From: Acidobacteriota bacterium
Lineage (GTDB): Bacteria > Acidobacteriota > Terriglobia > Terriglobales > Acidobacteriaceae
Assembly (NCBI GenBank): GCA_003225005.1
Contig: QIAN01000236.1
Coordinates: 1 to 36,741 of the forward strand
Direction: 5' to 3'
DNA length: 36,741 bases
The notes below the pieces were generated by a model that did not search any database, was not told the origin of the DNA, and saw only the letters and a list, made by a program, of their open reading frames with translations. Position 1 is the first letter of the stretch. Every line of letters starts with the position of its first letter. A program made the translations under genes and the position numbers. Below, in pieces: positions 27,181 through 33,827 of this stretch.

Positions 27181-28478
27181 AGCGGCGGGGCAGAGACTGT
27201 TCCTGACCGCCCTCGAAACCACCTGGCGGTGAGACGCCAGAGCCTCACCACACGGTATAGAGGGAAAAGCCTCGCGGGCAGTTGAATGGCTTCCCATTCG
27301 CCGGGCCCGGGCGTGAAAGTCAGCCGCCATAGAAAGCGCAATCGATCCGCTCGTCGTTCGCGCAGCCGCATCATAAGCCGAAAGTAATCCAACGATTCCG
27401 CATTGCATGAGACGCCATTGGCCATCTCGATGCGAATGTTGTCCGCCAGAGTATGGGATGCCGCATCGCTCAACAGTGTGCTGTTCGGCGAAGGTGGTAT
27501 CTCGGCTCCCAGCAGACTCTTTGCCAGCAGCAAAGTGACATGCATGATTCTTTCGATACCCAGCGCCTTCGCCTGCGAGGTTATCCAATCCCAATTCAGA
27601 TCCGGCCGCTTCGTGAGCTGTGCAATGTCGCAAAGCCAGATGAGCCGTCCCCAAACGTGTTTCGCGGCATGCGCTGAAAGAATTAGCAGCAAATCTTCTG
27701 GCGACGGCGTCTTCGCTTGCCGGCCCGCCAACGAAACCGTCACCGCACGACTGAACACGCCGCTCACGCCGAAATCGACCGAATAAAAATTTGGTTGAAG
27801 CGCCCATTGCAGCTCCAAGAAATTGCGGCTGCCGGCATGGTCGAAGGTGCACTCGTATCCTGACCTGACGTAGGCGCTCTCGGCCGCCTCAGAAAGTGTC
27901 AAGTGTGGGGTGTATCCCAGCTCGCAAACGTTTTTCTTGGCTCGCGGCAGATCGCTGGCACGTACCAGCAAATCCATGTCACCAGATTGCCGCAACGCCA
28001 TATCGCCATAGAGGGTTTGCGACAGCACTACGCCTTTGTAAGGCATGACCTCAATGCCGAGCGAGTCTAGATTATCGAGAACGCGAACCAGTTCTCGTGT
28101 AAGAAAAAGGCACTTATGGACATTTATCTCATGCCGCCGCTGCAAAGATTGCAGCGCCTCGGCGGGAGCAGCGGAATCGCCCATGCTGAACAGGCTTTGG
28201 TAGAGCAGCGAAGACACTCCGTGATGATCGGCAAGCCGGAGCAACTTCGGCCAATCGACATTTTGTTGCAACCGACCGGGCCAATCGTCGACCTTTTCCG
28301 GACTGGCGGAAATCGCCGCCAACAGGAGCTTCCACTCGGCGCCCGGAGATGCACCGGTCGTGGGTGCAATATCCGAGGGGAGTTCCGGAGCAGCCTTTTG
28401 GCTCTGCGAGGCGGTCACCGGCGAGACAACTCCAGCGTGATGGGATCGGTCCTCGGCGGTGGAAAACCTTCGGCTCAC
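27177..28478 (-). CDS. Uncharacterised nucleotidyltransferase-fold family protein
   Basis: A 433-aa protein that fits the uncharacterised nucleotidyltransferase family (NTP_transf_5 type). The diagnostic segment is YKGVVLSQTLYGDMALRQSG followed by DMDLLV, where the Gly-Asp and Asp-x-Asp residues would bind metal and nucleotide. Downstream, EDLLLILSAHAAKHVWGRL and WLCDIAQL are also typical. Relatives often lie near polysaccharide or capsule genes, but none are seen here. The start used is GTG 28478; the first about 50 residues are low-complexity and may be shorter in reality. Stop codons overlap those of proC (27177-27180). The true activity is unknown. Confidence 0.85.
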   Translation of the reverse strand: MSRRFSTAEDRSHHAGVVSPVTASQSQKAAPELPSDIAPTTGASPGAEWKLLLAAISASPEKVDDWPGRLQQNVDWPKLLRLADHHGVSSLLYQSLFSMGDSAAPAEALQSLQRRHEINVHKCLFLTRELVRVLDNLDSLGIEVMPYKGVVLSQTLYGDMALRQSGDMDLLVRASDLPRAKKNVCELGYTPHLTLSEAAESAYVRSGYECTFDHAGSRNFLELQWALQPNFYSVDFGVSGVFSRAVTVSLAGRQAKTPSPEDLLLILSAHAAKHVWGRLIWLCDIAQLTKRPDLNWDWITSQAKALGIERIMHVTLLLAKSLLGAEIPPSPNSTLLSDAASHTLADNIRIEMANGVSCNAESLDYFRLMMRLRERRADRLRFLWRLTFTPGPGEWEAIQLPARLFPLYRVVRLWRLTARWFRGRSGTVSAPPL

Positions 28479-28768
28479 GTCGGCTTACCCTGATAGGGCG
28501 CTGACAACGGCCAACATCATATCAGGGCTTAAGCCGAGCGGCTAAAATAGACTTGCACTGTGCGACCTCAGCGCTGGTGCTGCTTTTTGCAGGTGGCCGA
28601 ACTTCGGTCGTGGCACTCATCGAAATCGCTCTTTCCCGCGACCAGTCTTCGTAATCCATCTGATTACCTTCGTCACCGTGGTCAGGCGTTTCCCAAGACC
28701 CCGCAGGCCGCGAATCTGTCAAACTAAGGTCGCCGCGGCGTGAGCCGCGAAATCCCCCTCGAGTTCTC
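28479..28768. other. Non-coding spacer with a 10-bp palindrome
   Basis: The 290-bp divergent spacer holds no frame with coding character. A perfect palindrome GGCTTAAGCC lies at 28526-28535, about 50 bp upstream of the nucleotidyltransferase gene. It is a possible regulatory site or repeat remnant; nothing else is recognised. Confidence 0.4.
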
Positions 28769-29212
28769 ATGGAAGTCACAACTGCACCACAGGTGGCCCG
28801 GCGGAGCACGCGAGTGCGTGTGCATATCCCGCTTACTGTGACCAGTTTAGACCGGCTTCGTCCCTTTGCAGAGAGGTGTGAGGTGATAATCGTCAGCGCG
28901 CAGGGATGCGGCTTCCGAAGTTCGCGAGCATTGCAGATTGGAACCCCAATCTTCCTTAGTGATCTTCCGGCCAATAAAACCGTCACCGGGTGCGTGGCTA
29001 GCTGCCTTCCTTTAGGCAGCGATAGTAAGCAGTTCCTCGTCGGCGCATCGCTGTACACCCATGGCAACGTCTGGGGAATTGCCAATCCGCCAGCGGATTG
29101 GAACAACGGATCGGAAGCTAAAGCCGCTGCCACTCCCACAGCGTCCCATAAGCAGACCTGGCCCTACAACCGCTTCTCGGTCAAAGGCGAAGCCCATCCC
29201 GGCAAGAAGTAA
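28769..29212 (+). CDS. PilZ-like domain protein
   Basis: A 147-aa protein resembling the degenerate PilZ proteins abundant in acidobacteria. An RRSTRVRVHIPL element stands at residues 11-22, where PilZ proteins have the RxxxR c-di-GMP motif, and IIVSAQGCGFRSS stands in place of the (D/N)xSxxG motif. GTPIFLSDLPANKTVTGCVA gives the beta-barrel strands. The canonical Asp/Asn of the second motif is not visible, so c-di-GMP binding is uncertain. The C-terminal 40 residues are polar and probably disordered. A second PilZ-like gene follows 150 bp downstream. Confidence 0.7.
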   Translation: MEVTTAPQVARRSTRVRVHIPLTVTSLDRLRPFAERCEVIIVSAQGCGFRSSRALQIGTPIFLSDLPANKTVTGCVASCLPLGSDSKQFLVGASLYTHGNVWGIANPPADWNNGSEAKAAATPTASHKQTWPYNRFSVKGEAHPGKK

Positions 29213-29362
29213 TTCATGTACCGCCCTCCCCGCAGCAGACGCCCGTACCGTGAACAGAGGTATGCACCGTGATCTTTACGGCGCGAAAATCAGCAGCTTT
29301 TAGCCCCGTTCTTTCGTAACCTCGCATGTGGCCAGCGCCAACGGCATACTATTGGGAAGCGC

Positions 29363-29758
29363 ATGCCCGACACCCACACAGTTCGCGCAGCTCCCGCACC
29401 GGGTACATCCTCTGCCGGACCACGGGCGGGCCAGCGTCCTTTTCGGGTGAAACTCCAGGGATCTGTTCTGGTCATTATTTGCTTACCCAATCGCAGACAA
29501 GTGCGGGGAAAACTGCATCAGCTCTCGACTTCCGGTGGGGTGCTGCATCTGGAGAGCTCGCTAGACGAGAAAATCACCGTGGATCTTGTGTTTCACCTTG
29601 GGAGCGCTACCATCCGGGAGCGGGCCCAAACGCTCTTTCCGATGTGGGCGACGCAAGGATGGCTGCAGCCTTTCCGCTTTACCGGTTTGTCCGAGAACAG
29701 CCGGACTGCGCTGGAAATAAATCTCCAATCTTTTCTGGATCGGACAGAAGGGGGCTAA
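29363..29758 (+). CDS. Small protein, possibly PilZ-like
   Basis: A 131-aa protein. After a disordered start (APAPGTSSAGPRAG), the core FRVKLQGSVLVIICLPNRRQ and VRGKLHQLSTSGGVLHLES suggests a small beta-barrel like PilZ: the phrase LSTSGGVLHL corresponds to the '(D/N)xSxxG' strand. The clear RxxxR motif is missing, and c-di-GMP binding cannot be claimed. Its position next to another PilZ-like gene supports a related regulatory or envelope role. ATG 29363 is the only convincing start. Confidence 0.62.
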   Translation: MPDTHTVRAAPAPGTSSAGPRAGQRPFRVKLQGSVLVIICLPNRRQVRGKLHQLSTSGGVLHLESSLDEKITVDLVFHLGSATIRERAQTLFPMWATQGWLQPFRFTGLSENSRTALEINLQSFLDRTEGG

Positions 29759-29866
29759 GCCTCGCCCTCCATCCCCTCAGAGTGAACCTGCATCAGGCGG
29801 GAAATCAGCTGATAAGCCGGTATCCCTCCGGCGAGCTTTCAAATTGCCTACCTCCGCGCGCAAACA

Positions 29867-29905
29867 GTTACGTCCGTAACCAACGGTTACCAGTGCAGTT
29901 GCACT
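29867..29905. promoter_or_regulatory. Cluster of overlapping palindromes, candidate operator
   Basis: Three inverted repeats lie in 39 bp: GTTACG-TC-CGTAAC (29867-29880), GTAACC-AAC-GGTTAC (29876-29890, sharing a half-site with the first) and AGTGCA-GT-TGCACT (29892-29905). They end 22 bp before the ATG of the binding-protein-like gene. Such nested half-sites are typical of transcription factor operators; the regulator is unknown. Confidence 0.4.
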
Positions 29906-29927
29906 ATGATCCGACCAGAGCCCAGTC

Positions 29928-30869
29928 ATGAAGAAACTCAGCTTTCTCGTCTCACTCACCAACGACGACAATGATTATCAGCAGGAGCAAGCGAAGGCCG
30001 CCGAAACCGCTGCGCGGCGCCTGGACGTGGATATAAAGATCATCCATGCCGGCAACGACGCAGTGACCCAAAGCCAGCAATTGCTGGAATTCATTCAGTC
30101 GCGAACGTTGCGTCCGGACGCCATTGTGTTCGAGCCTGTGGGCTCGACGGGATTCCCCCAAGTGGCCCGCGCTGCCGGCGCTGCGGGAATGGGCTGGGCC
30201 ATTCTGAATCATGAGGTGGATTACATTCCCGAGCTGCGGCGCACGTTTAAAGTTCCTGCTTTTTCCATCAGCTCCGACCATGAAGAGGTCGGCAAGATTC
30301 AAGGGAAACAATTTGCGGCACTCCTGCCCCAGGGTGGGTCAGTTCTCTATATCGAAGGCCCTACCAACAGTTCTGCCGCCCATCAACGAACCGCGGGAAT
30401 GAATCGAACCAAACCCGCAAATATCGTGGTGAAGACCATGCGGGGGAATTGGACCGAGGAAAGCGCCTACCGTGCCGTGAGTTCCTGGCTGCGCTTGCGC
30501 ACCTCGTTGGAGACGCGCATCGATCTCGTCGGAGCTCAAGACGACAGCATGGCGGCAGGCGCGAGGAGGGCGTTCGGCGAAATAACGGAAGGCGATCGCG
30601 AGCGCTGGCTGAAGATACCATTTACGGGCTGCGATGGCATGCCGAAGACTGGGCAGGCATGGTTGCGCAGCGGCGTCCTGGCCGCCACAATTTACATTCC
30701 GCCGAACACTGACGTGGCGCTGGAAACGCTAACCGGCGCGATTCGCACGAAATCTCAACCTCCGGAGCGGCAACTGACTGTCGCCAAGTCGCTGCCTTCC
30801 ATTGAAGAATTAGCTGCTGGTCGCACCAAGTCGGCTCATGGCAATCTTCATCGCGGCGCGCGCGCCTGA
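29928..30869 (+). CDS. Periplasmic-binding-protein-fold sugar-binding protein lacking a signal peptide
   Basis: A 313-aa protein with the fold of periplasmic sugar-binding proteins (Peripla_BP_4 / ribose-binding type). Matching parts are DYQQEQAKAAETAARRLDVD, the hinge-region phrase LRPDAIVFEPVGSTGFPQVA, then SDHEEVGKIQGKQFAALLP and VGAQDDSMAAGARRAFGE. Normally such proteins bind a sugar for an ABC transporter, but no signal peptide is visible (start MKKLSFLVSLTNDDND) and there is no permease, ATPase or DNA-binding domain next to it. It may be a cytoplasmic ligand sensor, or an orphan whose partner lies elsewhere. A palindrome cluster precedes the start. Confidence 0.85.
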   Translation: MKKLSFLVSLTNDDNDYQQEQAKAAETAARRLDVDIKIIHAGNDAVTQSQQLLEFIQSRTLRPDAIVFEPVGSTGFPQVARAAGAAGMGWAILNHEVDYIPELRRTFKVPAFSISSDHEEVGKIQGKQFAALLPQGGSVLYIEGPTNSSAAHQRTAGMNRTKPANIVVKTMRGNWTEESAYRAVSSWLRLRTSLETRIDLVGAQDDSMAAGARRAFGEITEGDRERWLKIPFTGCDGMPKTGQAWLRSGVLAATIYIPPNTDVALETLTGAIRTKSQPPERQLTVAKSLPSIEELAAGRTKSAHGNLHRGARA

Positions 30870-30959
30870 ACCGCTGAAACGAACGCGGTTCCCTCGCTGG
30901 ATCGCTGGATCTGCGATCCGTTCCCCCGCAGGCTGCAAAGCCAGACTCGCAGACTACGG

Positions 30960-31900
30960 CTATGCCTTGCTGATCAGCTGCGCAAATTTATCCATGTCGA
31001 TGTTGCCTCCGGAGACGATGGCTACGACCTTGCCCGAGCCGGCACGGCCTGCCAGAGCAGCTGCGACAGCGCAGGCGGCGGCCCCTTCGACAATGATACG
31101 GTTCCGCTCGGCCACCAGTTTCATCGCTTGGGCCGCTTCGGTCAGGGTCACGACCAAAGATCCATCCAAGAGCCCGCGCGCGCGCTCGAACATGTTGGGG
31201 AATACCATCTTGCTTCCAATACCGTCGACAAACGAAGGCTGATACTCGACCGTGCGAGGTTCGCCCGCTGCTAGCGAAGCAGCCAGTGGCGCTGCTGTCT
31301 CAATTTCGACGGCGTAGATACGCACTCGTGGAGCGCGCTGACGCAGCACCGCCGCGATGCCACACGACAGGCCCCCCCGCCCCAGGGAATCACAACTACG
31401 TCCAAATCGGGCAGATCCTCCAACAGCTCCAGAGCGATCGTGCCATTACCAGCCATCACATCGGGATCGTCAAAAGCGTGGATGAATTTGGCATCGACTC
31501 CCGGATAGGAGCGTGTCCCGAACGTTTGCCACCATTCGGCAAACGGGACTTTGATGACGCGGCCGCCCATTCTCTCTACCGCGCGAATCTTCGTGGCTGG
31601 CGCGGTTTCCGGAGCGACAATCGTTGCGGGAATGCCCATCCGTCGGGCACAGAATGCTACCCCTTGTGCCATGTTGCCGGCGGAGGCAGTCAATACTCCG
31701 CGCTGAAGCTGCTGGCGCGGTGTCCGTGCCATGACGTTCGCCGCGCCACGAATCTTGAATGATCCGATCGGCTGCAGATTTTCCAGCTTCAAATACAAGT
31801 GACCGGGGGCGTCAGTGTTGCAGAGCACCAGCGGCGTCCGCACGGCGATCGTCGCGATGTTGTTCCGGGCCTCCTCCACCTGAGCGAGCGTGATGGGCAT
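30960..31900 (-). pseudogene. Threonine-dehydratase-like PLP enzyme, split by a one-base frameshift
   Basis: Two frames on the minus strand together make one fold-type II PLP enzyme (threonine/serine dehydratase or racemase type) of about 312 aa. The first part starts at ATG 31900 (MPITLAQVEEARNNIATIAV) and has the PLP lysine, Lys49, in GSFKIRGA, plus SAGNMAQGVA. After VVIPWGGG the frame fails. The other frame takes over from LRQRAPRVRIYAVE to the stop at 30960, with the expected VEGAAACAVAA and VAIVSGGNID. The break lies in a run of seven G (C7 at 31372-31378 on the plus strand); one added G restores GGGGLSCGIAAVLRQ exactly. The rest is undamaged. A sequencing or assembly error is the simplest cause; a recent mutation or slippery switch is possible. 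Confidence 0.85.
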
Positions 31901-32101
31901 CTTGGTATCTTAACCTCCCCACTCACCTCCGCTCCTGAGCAGTGGTGGCCGGTTTCCATCCACAATGACTGTACGAAAATACAGCGCCTCGATGTTGGGT
32001 CAAGTGCAGGCGAAGGGAACCTAGCACGTTTACACGAGGACCGTCGCGCGGTTTGGCGCCGCCAGCTTGCTCCTTCGGAGTGTGCTAGATTGAATTTCTG
32101 C

Positions 32102-32177
32102 GGGCCCATAGCTCAACGGTTAGAGCAGCAGACTCATAATCTGTTGGTTCCAGGTTCGAATCCTGGTGGGCCCACCA
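32102..32177 (+). tRNA. tRNA with CAU anticodon (tRNA-Met or tRNA-Ile2)
   Basis: A complete 76-nt cloverleaf: acceptor GGGCCCA/TGGGCCC, D-stem GCTC/GAGC, anticodon stem GCAGA/TCTGT with one G-T pair, loop CTCATAA (anticodon CAT at 32135-32137), T-stem CCAGG/CCTGG with TTCGAAT loop, discriminator A and encoded CCA. CAU tRNAs read as elongator Met, or as Ile2 when the C is modified to lysidine; the body sequence does not settle which. The T-loop rules out no class. Its 3' part is repeated at 36047-36103. Confidence 0.95.
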
Positions 32178-32187
32178 AAATCCTCAA
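32131..32187 (+). repeat. Left direct repeat (attL-like), from the tRNA anticodon stem past its 3' end
   Basis: 57 bp that match 36047-36103 in 56 positions; the only difference is C at 32172 versus T at 36088. It covers the tRNA anticodon arm, T-arm, acceptor, CCA and ten further bases. The duplicated tRNA 3' end is the classic mark of site-specific integration by a tyrosine recombinase. Confidence 0.75.
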
Positions 32188-32302
32188 TGTGCTCAATGAG
32201 TTCCGGAGAGGGTCGGTCGTGTTCACGTCTTTCACCGGTGTTCAGTTGCGCCTGAGTTGCAGTTTGTTACGAAGTTGTTTTGCGATCCAGGCCATCTACC
32301 CA

Positions 32303-32340
32303 TAATCCGGTAAGGGCAGGGTTGCCGACACTCGTCCAGA
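32303..32340 (+). repeat. Degenerate direct repeat unit, left of the MBL gene
   Basis: TAATCCGGTAAGG followed by AGGGTTGCCGACACTCGTCCAGA resembles 33668-33702, where TAATCCGGTAAGG is followed by TAAGGTTTGACGACTCGCCCAGA, allowing small gaps. The two copies flank the metallo-beta-lactamase-fold gene. Origin unknown. Confidence 0.4.
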
Positions 32341-32409
32341 GTCGTGCATCCGTTGTGCAATGGTGAAGGGCGGAAACTTCTACTACTGGGAGTGGGCAGC
32401 TGGACCATC

Positions 32410-33357
32410 TCAACGCTTGGCTTCCGCCCGGCGCATTAAGAAAGAGATGTCGTCCACTCTGTATAGGACGTTGTCTCCTGATGACTGAGTCGCTGGAATT
32501 TTGCCGGCACGGACGGCCTCGAAGGCAGTCACCAGACGCGGAAGTACCGACGGGGGCGCGACGGGGACGTTGTGGGCGCCGAGGACAGTCTTAATCTGCG
32601 GCGTCAGAGCGGCAAGTCGCCGGATCGAGGCACCGTAGGCTTCGAGATTGGTTTCGGGACGATACAGCCAGATGGGCCCGGGATAATAGGTGTCACCCGA
32701 GAAGAGCAGGCTGTTCGCGCGATCGAAAAGCGAGATGGCGTCCGGCGTGTGGCCTGGCGTGGCGATGACTTCCAACCATCGCCCGCCCAGATCGATGCGA
32801 TCACCGTCATGCTTATACGCCGTGATCTTCCAGGGCGGGGTCGCGTAAGTCTTGGGATCAAACCTTTTCGGTAGCTGGCCACAAGTCTGATCGGGCGCGA
32901 GTTCGGCTTGCGCGTCTTCCCGCGAGCCTTGCGCATTCTTACGGGTGAACTCGGTGTCCATGCCGTAGATTGTCTCGAACTGCCAGTTGTCGCCGACGTG
33001 ATCGTTATGAGTGTGGGAGTTCAGCACGACGATCGGCAAGCGGGTCAGCGCGGCGGTAACTTTCCTTAAGTCACTGATTCCCATCCCGGTGTCAAAAAGT
33101 AATGCCTGCTTATCGCCGACAATGAGATAACTGATCGTTTCTTCGAATTGATGCGGTTCGTAAATGGCGTAGACGGCGGGTGCGACTTTGTAGACTTCAT
33201 ACCAAGGATCGCTGATTCGCACTCGCTGCAGGGTTTCGTATTCCGGGCGCGGAAGTGTGCGGCACCACTCGGGAATCTTCGTCTGCGCAAACAGGGCTAC
33301 TGAGAGAGCGAAAGACAGGACGAACGCGATGCGTAGTGTCTGCAGCGATTGCTTAAT
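32410..33357 (-). CDS. Secreted metallo-beta-lactamase-fold hydrolase
   Basis: A 315-aa MBL-fold protein. The metal site is complete: HTHNDH (His115, His117, Asp119, His120), His203 in TPGHTPD, Asp222 in SGDTYY and His262 in LGAHN. Residues 1-24 form a signal peptide (FVLSFALSVALFAQ), so it acts outside the cytoplasm. No ATG or GTG lies near the signal peptide. The best start by homology is ATT at 33357-33355 (would read MKQSLQTLRIAF), with GGAAGG five bases upstream; ATT is a rare start and perhaps a mutated ATG. The frame continues up to a TTG at 33660, but that extension contains a kinase fragment. Substrate unknown; the sequence does not prove beta-lactamase activity. It lies in the tRNA-flanked segment. 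Confidence 0.85.
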   Translation of the reverse strand: MKQSLQTLRIAFVLSFALSVALFAQTKIPEWCRTLPRPEYETLQRVRISDPWYEVYKVAPAVYAIYEPHQFEETISYLIVGDKQALLFDTGMGISDLRKVTAALTRLPIVVLNSHTHNDHVGDNWQFETIYGMDTEFTRKNAQGSREDAQAELAPDQTCGQLPKRFDPKTYATPPWKITAYKHDGDRIDLGGRWLEVIATPGHTPDAISLFDRANSLLFSGDTYYPGPIWLYRPETNLEAYGASIRRLAALTPQIKTVLGAHNVPVAPPSVLPRLVTAFEAVRAGKIPATQSSGDNVLYRVDDISFLMRRAEAKR

Positions 33358-33455
33358 AGAAACCTTCCAGGCCAGACCAATGTCGTGTGCACGGTAGACT
33401 TCAGCCCTGCGGCCGGCCCGAGAGGTGCCGTGGTCTCGTGCCGCCCGAGTTCGGC
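33358..33455 (-). pseudogene. Remnant of a Ser/Thr protein kinase N-lobe
   Basis: On the minus strand the phrase AEVYRAHDIGLAWKVSIK matches the kinase N-lobe consensus GEVYRAxDxxLxRxVAIK, including the lysine position. Just upstream, in another frame, LGRHETTAPLG fits the usual LGxYEIxxxLGxGG, so a frameshift separates the halves and the glycine loop is broken. The homology stops exactly where the MBL signal peptide begins. About 30 codons remain, with no start, activation loop or catalytic residues, so this is debris, not a kinase. Confidence 0.65.
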
Positions 33456-33480
33456 TGAACCGGCGCCCTAGCTGGTCAAG

Positions 33481-33486
33481 ATTATA
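33481..33486 (-). promoter_or_regulatory. Candidate -10 box (TATAAT) upstream of the kinase remnant and MBL gene
   Basis: A perfect TATAAT on the minus strand (complement of 33481-33486) lies about 125 bp before the presumed MBL start. No good -35 is seen. It may be the former promoter of the kinase gene, now serving the MBL gene. Confidence 0.3.
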
Positions 33487-33667
33487 ACCTCGACCGTGTA
33501 ACGGTTTACGCGCGGAAGTGAATTTGTGGTGAGGAGCGAGGAGGTGGCTTCTGGAAAGTTTGTCGGGTGTTGATCGCGTGCGTTTCTTGATTTTAGACTT
33601 GTTGGCAGCCTGTGCCCAATGCGGGAACCTTTTAGCGGTCTGTTCCCGAGTCACGGGCAACCGTCCG

Positions 33668-33702
33668 TAATCCGGTAAGGTAAGGTTTGACGACTCGCCC
33701 AG
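33668..33702 (+). repeat. Degenerate direct repeat unit, right of the MBL gene
   Basis: Partner of 32303-32340: shared TAATCCGGTAAGG at the start and CGTCCAGA/CGCCCAGA at the end. It lies in the spacer between the MBL gene and the M14 peptidase gene. Confidence 0.4.
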
Positions 33703-33827
33703 AACTTCGCTCGGCAGGTATTACGGAAGCGCAGACCCGTACCATTAGAGTTCTGATCGGAGACGGCAGAGCATGCAAATTGACGGCAACTAGTGGCGGG
33801 GCAGGTGGGCTGGTCGCAGCTTGATGC

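Noticed and set aside
26539..27852. 437-codon minus-strand frame across proC and the nucleotidyltransferase gene
   Set aside because: It overlaps two better supported genes, in another frame or strand, and has no recognisable motif.
28522..29139. 205-codon minus-strand frame in the spacer and over the PilZ-like gene
   Set aside because: No domain, no ribosome binding site, and it opposes a better candidate gene.
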